64,000 bases of DNA from CAWJFP01 sp963842155. Lineage in GTDB: Bacteria; Pseudomonadota; Alphaproteobacteria; JACZXZ01. Within the stretch, counting starts at the first letter, position 1. Every line of letters begins with the position of its first letter. A model generated the notes under the pieces. That model did no database searches. It saw only the letters and a program-made list of their open reading frames with translations, and was not told the origin of the DNA. The position numbers were made by a program, and so were the translations under genes. This document shows positions 8,657-17,432 of this stretch, one piece after another. Where the stretch lies: the NCBI GenBank assembly GCA_963842155.1, contig CAWJFP010000034.1, positions 1 through 64,000 on the forward strand. The letters are read 5' to 3'.

Positions 8657-9872
8657 GTGCAAGGTCACGTCCGCCAACACGGCGAGAACAGCTGGGAGCT
8701 CCGGGTCTACGTCGGACGCGGACGCGACTACGAAGCGGGCGCGGTACAAGACGCGGACCTTCAAGGGCTCCAAGCGCGACGCCGACCGGGCCATCCGCGC
8801 CTTCCTGGCCGAGGTGGACCGAGGAGTCATCAGCGAGGGCACCTTCGGGGAGCTGCTCGAGCGCTGGTTCGAGGTGGCGTGGACGACGCGGGACTGGTCG
8901 CCCAAGGGCATCGCCGAGACGAGGCGGATCATCGACACCAGGCTCGGCGTCCTGTCGCCGATCACGCTCGACAAGCTCCGGACGCCGATCATCGACCGTT
9001 ACTACGCGCAGCTGCGGACGCACGGTGGCGCCTGCGGACACCGGCCCCGTCAGTCGCACGACGGTGACCTGTGCGAGGTCGGCCACCCGCTCTCGACCGC
9101 CACCGTCCGTCGCATACACGCCGTGATTCACTCGGTGCTCGAGCAGGCGGTCGCCTGGGACATGCTGATGTTCAATCCGGCGTCCAAGGCCTCGCCCGGG
9201 CGGATCGACTCTCCCGAGATCACGTCACCTGAGGTCGATGAAGTGCTCAAGCTGATTGCCGCGGCCCGGGAGACCGACCCGGATTTTCGCGGTTTATCTG
9301 GTTGTCTCGGCCGTGACCGGGGCGCGCCGGGGGAGATCTGCGCGCTCCGGTGGACCGACTTCGACAGCAGCAATGCGACGGTGCGTTTCGCCCGGGCCAT
9401 CTCGATCGGGACGGAGGGTCCGGTGGAACGACAGAAGCCGAAGACCCGTTCCTCGGTTCGTACCGTGGCCCTCGATGCCGCCACCACATCCATCCTGGAC
9501 GCGCACCGGGCGCGCTGTGCCGAACGGGCACTCGCCTGCGGTGTCCCATTGCCGAAGTCGGCCTTCGTGTTCTCCGACGAAGCCGACGGGTCGGCTCCGT
9601 GGCGGCCGGATTCGACTACCCGACGATTCGCGACTCTGCGCAAACGTTGCGGACTCGACAAGAGCATCCACCTCCACAGCCTCCGGCATTTCGTGGTGAC
9701 GACCTTGCTGAACGCGGGTGTCGAGCTTCCGGAGGTCGCCGGCCGAGTCGGCCACGGCGGAGGAGGAAGGACCACGCTCACCGTCTACTCCCACTTCAAA
9801 CCGGCGAGGGACCGCCATGCGGCCGATTACCTCGGTCAGCTACTCGCTGTTCCCGACGGCGACAACGTCTAA
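8657..9872 (+). CDS. Phage/ICE-type tyrosine integrase (frameshifted)
   Basis: Site-specific integrase of about 400 residues. The AP2-like N-terminal arm binder starts at GTG 8,657 (GHVRQHGENSWELRVYVGR) and continues after a one-base shift near 8,715 as TFKGSKRDADRAIRAFL. The core-binding domain is at FGELLERWFEVA. The catalytic Arg box reads TGARRGEICALRW only if two compensating homopolymer indels near 9,286 (extra T) and 9,330 (missing G) are corrected. HLHSLRHFVVTTLL, RVGHGGGGRTTLTVYSHF supply His-x-x-Arg, His and Tyr. It points away from tRNA-Glu. No second attachment site or phage genes are visible, so it may be a remnant. Confidence 0.9.
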
Positions 9873-10366
9873 GGGCCCTCGAATTCCGATAGGCGTGCAG
9901 CGAGCTCTCGATCGGGGCTGCCAAGGCGCTTGTAGAGAGGCCCGCATGGCGTCTCGCTCAAACGCAACGAGAGCATCAGAAGCGGCTGTTCGGGGGAATC
10001 GTCTCGGTACACCTGGCCGAGGTAACCGAACTCATTCATGACTCCCACCACACTGCGGTTAGCAGTCTTGGCCAGCCGCCATTCGCCCATTCCGGTCAAC
10101 TCGGCGGCTATGAGGCTGGACTAGCTCAGTCCGCGTGCCAACACTTCTCCGAGGACTCTGAGAAGCGGGCAATGACAGTGGTCGCCGGAGCCAACGGGAT
10201 GAGGATGGAAACAAGGTCGACTCGTTGACGAACAGGGCAACCTGGGGACGCCAGAAGAGGAAGTGGCGTACCAGTCGCCCAGGGCCGTGGTCGACCTCTC
10301 TTCAGTCTGATGAGGCTCGGTCTTGAGGCGATCGAGCAGTCGCTTCGTGCCGTGGACGATCAGCAT
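9869..10366 (-). pseudogene. DUF6933-like small protein (multiple frameshifts)
   Basis: Pieces in three frames form one protein: MLIVHGTKRLLDRL at the start (10,366), TTALGDWYAT, then FLFWRPQVALFVNESTLFP, then ILIPLAPATTVIARF, and finally MGEWRLAKTANRSVVGVMNE through PCGPLYKRLGSPDRELAARL. The order and motifs resemble DUF6933 proteins of unknown role. Frame changes lie near 10,270, 10,200 and 10,130. Either the gene is decayed or the region has several base-call errors; the high density favours the latter or a mix. The family assignment is from memory of its motifs. Confidence 0.6.
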
Positions 10367-10422
10367 CTGGCTTAGGGGCCGCCGGCTCACCGACTAGCCC
10401 GGCTCGGAGTCGTCGACAGAGG

Positions 10423-10845
10423 TCAGCGGGTGAGATCTCGCGCTGATCGGCTACGGCGCGGATCCATGCGATGGCCGCCAAGGCCGGCGGCATGGCCCGC
10501 GGCGATGACCTCGGCCATGGAGTGGCCGGACATGGAACTGAGGGTGAAGATCGTGCCTGCCTTTCCTGCCGCTCGCACGCCGGCGACGTCCCCGAGTGGA
10601 TCCATCATCCGTGTGAATCCGACCGGGCTGAGGAGGACGGGCATCTCGAGCTTGCAGCCGAGGACAGAGGTTGCGAGATCGGGCGCCGGCACGCCCTTGG
10701 TGACTCCCATGCGGGGACGGAACTCGACGGCCTCGATCGACCTCCGGTTCGCCCGGATCGTGGACTCGGAGCCGGCGCCGCCGTCGATGTAGTCGAAGAC
10801 CGCCCGTGGTAGTCGCCGCATCGCGAGACGGCGTGCGTCGCTCAC
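10423..10845 (-). pseudogene. FMN-dependent alpha-hydroxy-acid dehydrogenase, N-terminal fragment
   Basis: The first 125 residues or so match the L-lactate dehydrogenase/glycolate oxidase family: LPRAVFDYIDGGAGSESTIR, FRPRMGV, MPVLLSPVGFTRMMDPLGD, TIFTLSSMSGHSMAEV. The catalytic His-Arg region and the rest of the TIM barrel (about 250 residues) are absent. Past 10,480 the frame loses similarity. It is divergent from the microcompartment operon and is probably a leftover of a deletion that brought region B next to region C. Confidence 0.8.
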
Positions 10846-10995
10846 CGTCGCGATCCGCCGCCGCCACCCGAGTTTGCACGAGGTCTGTATAACGATCCCA
10901 TCGTGACGCCATCATCCGGCCAACAGTACGCCGGGGCCTGACCTCGACAGGCGCTCCCAGTTTCGGTTGCGCATTTCTTGAGTGGGTGAAAATCG

Positions 10996-11038
10996 TTTGC
11001 ATGGAACGGTTCAGTTTGGTAGAGTTTCGGTTGAACCG
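10996..11038 (+). promoter_or_regulatory. Candidate promoter and operator of the microcompartment operon
   Basis: TTTGCA at 10,996-11,001 and TAGAGT at 11,020-11,025 are spaced 18 bp. The inverted pair CGGTTCA (11,007-11,013) and TGAACCG (11,032-11,038) brackets the -10 element with 18 bp between arms, a good place for a repressor such as the operon's GntR protein. The first gene starts 41 bp further on. Seen by eye only. Confidence 0.45.
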
Positions 11039-11079
11039 ATAGTCCCGGCTCCGGCCGGGCTCCTTCGGAGGAGGTTTCC

Positions 11080-12363
11080 TTGAGCGCCGAGATGATCGCC
11101 TTCGACTCCAAGAGCGACATGCTCGCCAAGTCGAAGGAGTTCTGGAACCCGGACAAGACCCAGTTCTGGATCGACTCCGGTGTTCCGCTCGTCATCGACC
11201 GGCGGGAGGAGTACTTCATCTACGACGTCTCGGGCAAGCGCCTCATCGACGTCCACCTGAACGGCGGGACCTACAACCTCGGCCACCGCAATCCGGAGGT
11301 GGTGCAAGCCGTGACTGCGGCCATGCAGCGCTTCGACATCGGGAACCATCACTTCCCGTCCCTCGCGCGGACCGCGCTCGCCGAGGCGCTCGTCGAAACG
11401 GCTCCGGCCAACATCACCAAGGTCATCTACGGCAGCGGGGGAGGTGAGGCGATCGACATCGCACTCAAGACCGCCCGGCACACCACCCAGAAGCGCAAGA
11501 TCGTCTCGATCGTGAAGGCCTACCACGGCCACACAGGACTTGCGGTGGCGACCGGCGACGACCGGTTCGCGGCGCTGTTCCTGGCAGACCGGCCCGAGGA
11601 GTTCCCACACGTCCCCTTCAACGACCTGCCGGCGATGGACGAGGCCCTTCGTGGCCGCGACGTGGCGGCCGTGATCATGGAGACGATCCCCGCGACCTAC
11701 GGTTTCCCTCTCCCCGACCCGGGCTATCTCGAGGGTGTCAAGCGGCTCTGCGAGCGTCACGGTGCGCTCTACATCGCCGACGAGGTGCAGACGGGCCTGA
11801 TGCGCACGGGCGAGCTCTGGGCGATCAGCAAGCACGGCATCGAGCCCGACATCCTGGTGACCGGCAAAGGGATCTCGGGTGGGCTCTACCCGATCTCCGC
11901 CGTCCTTGTCAGCGAGGCCGCCGCGGGCTGGCTGAGCGAGGACGGCTTCGGTCACATATCCACCTTCGGCGGGGCCGAGCTCGGGTGCGTGGCAGCCCTG
12001 AAGACCTTGGAGATCACCTGCCGCCCCGAGACGCGCTCGATGGTCCACTACGTCTCCGACCTGATCGGCCGGGGCCTTCGCGCGATCCAGGACGTATATC
12101 CCGACTGGTTGGTCGGCATCCGCCAGAACGGTCTCGTGATGGGGCTCGAGTTCGCCCACCCCGAGGGCGCGAAGTACGTGATGAAGCACCTCTACGAAAA
12201 CGGCGTATGGGCCATCTTCTCGACCCTGGACCCCCGGGTGCTGCAGTTCAAGCCCGGCATTCTCATGACCCCCGAGCTCTCCGAGGAGCTGCTCGGCCGC
12301 ACCGAGGTCGCGATCGGCCAGGCCTGGCAGGATGTCCGCAGAGGCGGAAAGGTCGGGACATGA
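11080..12363 (+). CDS. Class III aminotransferase-fold PLP enzyme (microcompartment operon)
   Basis: 427-residue PLP enzyme, fold type I, class III. The Schiff-base lysine lies in PDILVTGKGISGGLYP, the PLP phosphate motif in YGSGGGEAIDIALK, and the Asp pairing with the pyridine nitrogen in LYIADEVQTGLMRTG. In RMM microcompartments this enzyme probably acts as a phospho-lyase on an O-phospho amino alcohol, releasing ammonia, phosphate and propionaldehyde, as known for ethanolamine-phosphate phospho-lyase of the same family; a true transaminase is the alternative. The start is TTG 11,080 after GGAGGAGG with 5-base spacing; ATG 11,092 is less well placed. The stop overlaps the next start as ATGA. 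Confidence 0.9.
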   Translation: MSAEMIAFDSKSDMLAKSKEFWNPDKTQFWIDSGVPLVIDRREEYFIYDVSGKRLIDVHLNGGTYNLGHRNPEVVQAVTAAMQRFDIGNHHFPSLARTALAEALVETAPANITKVIYGSGGGEAIDIALKTARHTTQKRKIVSIVKAYHGHTGLAVATGDDRFAALFLADRPEEFPHVPFNDLPAMDEALRGRDVAAVIMETIPATYGFPLPDPGYLEGVKRLCERHGALYIADEVQTGLMRTGELWAISKHGIEPDILVTGKGISGGLYPISAVLVSEAAAGWLSEDGFGHISTFGGAELGCVAALKTLEITCRPETRSMVHYVSDLIGRGLRAIQDVYPDWLVGIRQNGLVMGLEFAHPEGAKYVMKHLYENGVWAIFSTLDPRVLQFKPGILMTPELSEELLGRTEVAIGQAWQDVRRGGKVGT

Positions 12364-13964
12364 CCGAGGTCGTGGTCGATCTCATGACCGAGCCCGCCGG
12401 CGTCCCCCGGGCGCGCGCCATGCTGGAGAGGGCCCAGTGGGCCGCGCTCGCGTTCTCCCGCTACGACAAGGGCACTGTCGACCGCATCGTCTCGGCTGCC
12501 GCTCGAGCGGGAGCCGCCAAGGCCCGGGAGTACGCGGAATGGGCGGTGCGGGAGACCGGTTACGGCGTGGTCGAGCACAAGGTGCTGAAGAACCTCTCTT
12601 GCAGCACCGGGCTTGTCGAGGCCTACCGGGACCATGACTACGTGTCGCCGCGCTTTGATCCGATGGCGAAGATCCTCGAGATTCCACGGCCGGCGGGCGT
12701 CGTCCTGGCGCTCACTCCTTCGACGAACCCGGTAGCGACCGTGTTCTTCAAGGCGCTGCTCTGCCTGATGACCCGCAGCGTCGTCATCGTGAGCCCCCAT
12801 CCGAAGGCCAAGGGCGTCTGCGCCGACGCGGCCCGCACCTTGGCGGAGGCCGCGGTCGAAGCCGGGGCGCCCGACGGGGCGATACAGGTCGTCGACGAAC
12901 CTTCGGTGCCGTTGATCAACGCCCTCATGACCGACGACCGCACCGACGTCATCGTCGCCACCGGCGGCACGGCCGTGGTCCGGAGTGCCTACAGCTCGGG
13001 CACACCCGCTATGGGGGTCGGGCCCGGCAACGTTCCCGTGCTGGTCGACCAGACCGCGGATCTTGCCCTGGCGGCAAAGCGAATCGTGGACTCGAAGAGC
13101 TTCGACAACTCGATCCTGTGCACGAACGAGTCGGTGCTCATCTGCGAGCAGCCCGCCCTCGACAACCTCGTGCGGCACCTGCACCGAGAAGGCGCCTACA
13201 TGCTCGCCGACGAGGAGCGGGACCGAGTACGCCAGCTTCTCTTCCCCAACGGGTCCTTCGACTTGCGCTTCATCGGCAAGGATGCCGCCTCGATCGCCGC
13301 CGAGGCCGGCGTCCGCGTCGGCGGCAATACTCGAATCCTCGTTGCGCCCTTCGATCTCGTCGTTCCCGAAGAGCCATTGGCACACGAGAAGCTGTGCCCG
13401 GTCCTCGGTCTCGTCGCCGTACCGAGCATCGACCGCGGGATAGAGGCCGCCCGGGCGGTGCTGCGCATCTCCGGCCCCGGGCACTCGGCGGCCATCCACA
13501 GCACGAATCCGAGGACGATCATGGACTATGGCGCAGCGGTGAGGGTGCTCCGGGTCGTGGTGAACGCCGGCAACAGCCTCGGAAGCTCGGGGATCGAGAC
13601 GAACCTTGCGCTGACGATGACGGTCGGGACGGGTTACTTCGGGCGGTCCTCCATGGCCGAGAACCTGCAACCCAAGCATCTGACCCAGATGACCCAAGTG
13701 GCCTACAACGCAAGCGCGGATGAGCCCTTCGGCAACTTCGCCGGCCTCACGCCCTGGGAGCAGCCACACGGACACGTGCCGCCGTACCCGTACGCGTCGA
13801 ACCTGGTGCCGGCGGACGCGGGCCGGATGCCGGCGCGTTCGGCCGCGCAGGTCGGCGCAAACGCGCCGCCCGCGCAGGAACAGGTGACGGCCGAGGTGGC
13901 TCTGCTCCGCGAGGAGATCCGACGGATGGTTCTCGAAGAGCTCAGCCTGATCGCGAAGCGGTAG
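12360..13964 (+). CDS. CoA-acylating aldehyde dehydrogenase, microcompartment type
   Basis: 534 residues. Oxidises an aldehyde, here probably propionaldehyde, to acyl-CoA with NAD+. The catalytic Cys is in NSILCTNES. The cofactor region includes ALTPSTNPVATVFFKALLC and MGVGPGNVPVL, as in EutE/PduP. After the catalytic domain comes an Ala/Pro-rich linker (residues about 490-510) and a C-terminal amphipathic helix, LLREEIRRMVLEELSLIAKR, the form expected of an encapsulation peptide that binds shell proteins. The gene overlaps the PLP enzyme by ATGA and precedes the shell genes by 2 bp, so its product is a core enzyme of the compartment. Confidence 0.92.
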   Translation: MTEVVVDLMTEPAGVPRARAMLERAQWAALAFSRYDKGTVDRIVSAAARAGAAKAREYAEWAVRETGYGVVEHKVLKNLSCSTGLVEAYRDHDYVSPRFDPMAKILEIPRPAGVVLALTPSTNPVATVFFKALLCLMTRSVVIVSPHPKAKGVCADAARTLAEAAVEAGAPDGAIQVVDEPSVPLINALMTDDRTDVIVATGGTAVVRSAYSSGTPAMGVGPGNVPVLVDQTADLALAAKRIVDSKSFDNSILCTNESVLICEQPALDNLVRHLHREGAYMLADEERDRVRQLLFPNGSFDLRFIGKDAASIAAEAGVRVGGNTRILVAPFDLVVPEEPLAHEKLCPVLGLVAVPSIDRGIEAARAVLRISGPGHSAAIHSTNPRTIMDYGAAVRVLRVVVNAGNSLGSSGIETNLALTMTVGTGYFGRSSMAENLQPKHLTQMTQVAYNASADEPFGNFAGLTPWEQPHGHVPPYPYASNLVPADAGRMPARSAAQVGANAPPAQEQVTAEVALLREEIRRMVLEELSLIAKR

Positions 13965-13966
13965 CG

Positions 13967-14569
13967 ATGGCCGAGCTCCGATCGTTCATCTTTCTCGACC
14001 GGCTGCAACCGCAGACGATGTGCTATCTGGGCACCTGGATCCGCGGCAGCCTGCCCCGGAGCGACGTCGCCGCCCAGATCATCGAGATCGCGCCCGGGCT
14101 CGACATCGAGCCGCTCACCGACGTCGCGCTCAAGCACGCGGAGGTACGAGCCGGCATCCTCGTCGTCGAGCGACAGTTCGGCTACCTCGAGATCCACGGG
14201 AGCACCGACGAGGTGCGCGCGGCCGCGGCGGCGGTTCTCGAAGCGCTCGGAGCCACCGCACGCGAGGCCACGAGCCCCGAGATCCTCGCATCGAGGATCA
14301 TCACGATGCTCGATCCCCAGCACGCGTTTCTCATCAACCGCAACAAGATCGGCTCGATGGCGCTCCCGGGTGAGTCGCTCTTCGTTCTCGAGGTGCAGCC
14401 GGCGTCCTACGCCATCCTTGCGGCGAACGAGGCGGAGAAAGCCGCTCAGGTCAAGGTCGTCGACTACCGGATGATCGGCGCGACCGGGCGCGTGTACCTG
14501 TCGGGTCGAGAGTCCGACGTGCGTCAGGCCGCGACCGCCGCCGAGACAGCCCTTGGGAGTCGGCGATGA
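13967..14569 (+). CDS. BMC-T shell protein (tandem BMC domains)
   Basis: 200-residue shell protein with two BMC folds, forming pseudohexameric trimers in the compartment facet. Domain 1 (about 1-100) includes LRSFIFLDRLQPQTMCYLGT and RAGILVVERQFGYLEIHGS. Domain 2 (about 105-200) includes DPQHAFLINRNKIGSMALPG and ESLFVLEVQPASYAILAANE. The arrangement resembles the circularly permuted BMC-T proteins of RMM loci. A second, related BMC-T is encoded at 15,693-16,360. The stop overlaps the next start as ATGA. Confidence 0.9.
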   Translation: MAELRSFIFLDRLQPQTMCYLGTWIRGSLPRSDVAAQIIEIAPGLDIEPLTDVALKHAEVRAGILVVERQFGYLEIHGSTDEVRAAAAAVLEALGATAREATSPEILASRIITMLDPQHAFLINRNKIGSMALPGESLFVLEVQPASYAILAANEAEKAAQVKVVDYRMIGATGRVYLSGRESDVRQAATAAETALGSRR

Positions 14570-15024
14570 GCGAGCCGTCTCAGACCCTCGACGACCTCCG
14601 GGCCCTCGTCCGCGAGGCTCTCGGCGAGGCGTTGCCCGAGCTGTGGAAGTCGGTGCCCGAGCCGCGGGGGCTGGCCCCCCGGTTCCCCTCGCAGGCGGCT
14701 GCGGCCGGCGAGGTCGAGACGGTCATGCTTCGCACCGACGCCGACCTGGCCTTGTTCGTGAGCCGTTTGCTGCATCTGTTCGAGAACCCGAAGCAGCGTG
14801 AGGACCTGCGGACCGGTCGGCTGCGCTTCGGTTTCGCACCGGTTGCCGCGCCGGGCTCGTTCCAGCCCGTGCACCGCATTGAGAAGGGCGCGGTCACCGA
14901 GGCGACGGTCCGCGAAGCGGCCAGGTCTGGCGCGAAGATCGTTCTCGGTCCGAATGCCGTCCTCACGCCGCTCGGCCGCGACCGCGCCCGGGCCGAGGGC
15001 GTCCAAGTGGAGAAGGAGCACTGA
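14566..15024 (+). CDS. Conserved microcompartment-associated protein of unknown function
   Basis: 152 residues, not matched to a characterised family. The N-terminus, TLDDLRALVREALGEALPEL, is an amphipathic helix like the encapsulation peptide on the aldehyde dehydrogenase, which suggests a luminal protein. The C-terminal half holds a small alpha/beta region with VTEATVREAARSGAKIVLGP followed by LTPLGRDRARAEGV. It lies inside the shell-gene run with overlapping starts (ATGA before, TGATG after), so it is part of the compartment. An unnamed protein at this position is usual in RMM loci as far as I recall. Confidence 0.75.
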   Translation: MSEPSQTLDDLRALVREALGEALPELWKSVPEPRGLAPRFPSQAAAAGEVETVMLRTDADLALFVSRLLHLFENPKQREDLRTGRLRFGFAPVAAPGSFQPVHRIEKGAVTEATVREAARSGAKIVLGPNAVLTPLGRDRARAEGVQVEKEH

Positions 15025-15311
15025 TGGTTACCGCGACCGTCGTCGGCAACGTCTGGTCCACCCGCCGGCTGAAGGAGATCCCAAACGGCGCCTTCCTCGA
15101 GGTCCAGCTCGAAGGCACCGGCAGCCGCCTTGTCGCATTCGACGTCCTCGGAAGCGGGATCGGAGAACGGGTGCTCGTCGCCCAGGGGTCGGTCGCCGCG
15201 GCCTGGTTCCCGGGCAAAGCGCCGCCCATCGACGCCTTGATCGTCGGATCCATCGACGTGGCCGCCGACCAGCCCCCGCGCCGCGCCCCAGCCCAGAAGC
15301 GAGGAGCCTGA
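15024..15311 (+). CDS. BMC-P pentameric vertex shell protein (EutN/CcmL family)
   Basis: 95 residues. Forms pentamers that close the vertices of the shell. Family features: ATVVGNVWSTRRLKEIPNGA at the N-terminus, LVAFDVLGSGIGERVLVAQG in the middle, and a final DALIVGSIDV strand. The C-terminal Pro/Ala-rich tail is slightly longer than usual. The start ATG overlaps the preceding stop. About 100 bases separate it from the BMC-H gene, which has its own strong ribosome-binding site. Confidence 0.92.
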   Translation: MVTATVVGNVWSTRRLKEIPNGAFLEVQLEGTGSRLVAFDVLGSGIGERVLVAQGSVAAAWFPGKAPPIDALIVGSIDVAADQPPRRAPAQKRGA

Positions 15312-15410
15312 CCCTCTCGTTCGACAGCGCAGCCGAGCGAGCCCCGATCCCCACTGCTGGAGGCAGCGGGCATTCCAACCAGAGATACGACCTCAAGACA
15401 GGAGAAAGAC

Positions 15411-15696
15411 ATGGCCAGCAACGCGATCGGCATGATCGAGACCAAGGGTTACGTCGCCACGCTCGCGGCGGCCGACGCCATGGTGAAGGCGGCGAACGTG
15501 ACCATCGTGAGCCGGGACGAGGTGGGCGACGGTCTCGTCGCCGTCACCATTGTCGGCGACGTTGGTGCCGTGAAGGCTGCCACCGAGGCGGGCGCCGGAG
15601 ACGGCCGGGAGCGTCGGTCAGCTCATTTCAGTGCACGTCATTCCGCGCCCGCATCCGGAGCTGAGCAAGCACTTCAAGGCCAGCGGGAGCGAATGA
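15411..15696 (+). CDS. BMC-H hexameric shell protein (one frameshift)
   Basis: Single-domain shell hexamer of about 95 residues. The N-terminus, AIGMIETKGYVATLAAADAM, VKAANVTIV, is the classic BMC-H pattern. An extra G near 15,598 breaks the frame. The true end, VGQLISVHVIPRPHPELSKH, reads in the next frame to a stop at 15,694-15,696. The start has AGGAGAAAGAC directly upstream, the strongest ribosome-binding site in the shell block, which fits the high copy number of BMC-H in shells. The stop overlaps the next start as ATGA. Confidence 0.9.
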
Positions 15697-16360
15697 ACGT
15701 GGCGGCGTCGGCTGCGTCGCCTCCACCGAGCCCGGAGCTTCGGGTCTATCTGCTCGTCCGTGACCTGCAGCGTCGGTTCGCGGCCTACATGGCGACGCCC
15801 ACCCGGCACACGGCTACCCGCCGTTCGAGGGCGATGACACGCGCTCATCGTCGAGGTCGCGCCCGGTCTCGCCATCGAACGGGTCACGGACCTGGCCCTT
15901 CGCGCCGTGCCAGAGCGTCGAGCCGGGAATCTTGTTCGTCGAAAGGCAATTCGGTGTGCTCGAGATCCACGGGTCGGTTCTCGCGGACGTGGAACACGCC
16001 GGACAGGCGATCCTGCGACGGCCTGCACCGGACGCGGCAGACCAGCTGCGGCCGCGCACGCTCTACTCCGACGTGATCGAGGACGTCACTGACCAGCACG
16101 CCGTCATCATCAACAGGAACCGTCAAGCTCAGATGGTGCTGCCCGGCGAGACCCTGCTCGTCCACGAGGTGACGCCGGCGCTGTTCGCCGCCGTGGCAGC
16201 GAACGAGGCCGAGCGCGCCGCACCCGACGTCGCACTCGTGGACGTGTCGATGATCGGCGTAGCGGGTCGCATCTACTTGAGCGGGCAGACTCAGGACGTG
16301 CTTGTGGCCCAGGAGCAGATCGCGGCCGTGCTCGGCTCGGTGGAGGGACGAGAACACTGA
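15693..16360 (+). CDS. Second BMC-T shell protein (frameshifted)
   Basis: Tandem-BMC shell protein related to 13,967-14,569. The N-terminal piece has LRVYLLVRDLQRRFAAYMAT. After frame changes near 15,810 and 15,915 come IVEVAPGLAIERVTDLAL and then ILFVERQFGVLEIHGSVLAD, DQHAVIINRNRQAQMVLPG, ETLLVHEVTPALFAAVAANE and MIGVAGRIYLSG to the end. These blocks pair one to one with the first BMC-T (VVERQFGYLEIHGS, LINRNKIGSMALPG). Two BMC-T paralogues in one locus is a feature of RMM compartments. The shifts are single-base and probably artefacts. Confidence 0.88.
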
Positions 16361-17381
16361 GCCACGAAGAGTCTGCGCCGGTTCATGACCTGTCCGCGGA
16401 GGGCGACGTCCTCGAGCGGGTCGACATCGGTCGCCCGGCTCGCCGTCGGGCGCTTCGACATCCACCCTGACTCGACCGTCGAGTTGCTGAACGTCTCGGA
16501 GAATGCCACCTACCGCGTCGAGGACCCTCGAGAGGGCCCGAAGGCCCTGCCGCGTTCACCGGCTCGGTTACCACACCCGAGAGGAGATCGCTTCTGAGCT
16601 CGCCTGGATGGACGCGCTTCGGGCCGAGGCCGGGGTCCGGACCCCACGGGTCGTGGTCGCCTCCAACGGCGACAGAGTCGTCGCCTTGACCGACGCCAGT
16701 AGTGGCGAGGAGCGTTATTGCGTGATGTTCGAGTTTCTTCCTGGTGTCGAACCGCTCGAACAGGACGTCGGGAGCTTCGAGGCACTCGGCGAGCTGACCG
16801 CGCGCATGCACCTGCACTCTCGGGGCTGGAACCGCCCGAGCGGCTTTCGCCCGGTTCCACTGGCACTACGAAGCAGCCTTTGGCGCCGAGAGCGCGTTGG
16901 GGACGGTGGCAGAAGGGCGTCGCCGTGGGAACCGAGGAGCGCGAAGTGCTCGGTCGGCTCGACGAGACCCTGAAGCGGCGGCTTCGAGCCTACGGTGCCG
17001 GCCCCGAGCGTTACGGCCTCGTGCATGCCGACACGCGCCTTGCGAACCTGCTTGTCGACGACGGGGCGGTCAGCGTCATCGACTTCGACGACTGTGGCTT
17101 CAGCTGGTACCTCTACGATCTCGGGACGACTGTGAGCTTCTTCGAGCACCGGCCGCAGGTACCCGAGCTGGTGGACAGCTGGCTGCGCGGTTACCGGAGG
17201 TTGGCGGAGGTATCGCCCGAGGACGAAGCCGAGATCTGGACCTTCATCATGTTCCGGCGGCTCCTCCTCGTTGCCTGGATCGGCTCGCACAGCGCCGTCG
17301 AGATCGCACGCGAGCTCGGAGCGGGCTACACCCTCGACGAGCTGCGACCTCGCCGAGAGCTACTTGAGCCGGTTCGGCTGA
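16357..17381 (+). CDS. Aminoglycoside-phosphotransferase-fold kinase, probable amino alcohol kinase (frameshifted)
   Basis: Kinase of the APH/choline kinase superfamily. The N-lobe piece has LAVGRFDIHPDSTVELLNVS. The middle piece has ELAWMDALRAEAGVRTPRVV and VMFEFLPGVEPLE. The C-lobe has the Brenner motif YGLVHADTRLANLLVDDG and the metal-binding VIDFDDCGFSWYLYDLG. The true end reads in another frame as LAESYLSRFG, stopping at 17,379-17,381. At least four single-base shifts are present. In RMM loci this kinase phosphorylates the amino alcohol before the PLP enzyme removes phosphate and ammonia. The start is uncertain; the frame reads MSHEESAP-like from a CTG at 16,357. Confidence 0.82.
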
Positions 17382-17432
17382 CGAGTCACCACCACGGGCC
17401 GGCAGGCCCGAGGCCGCAGCAAGGAGGCAAGT

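Noticed and set aside
11011..12189. Long minus-strand frame opposite the PLP enzyme
   Set aside because: The plus strand encodes a clear class III aminotransferase-fold protein; the opposite frame is His/Asp/Val-rich without domains.
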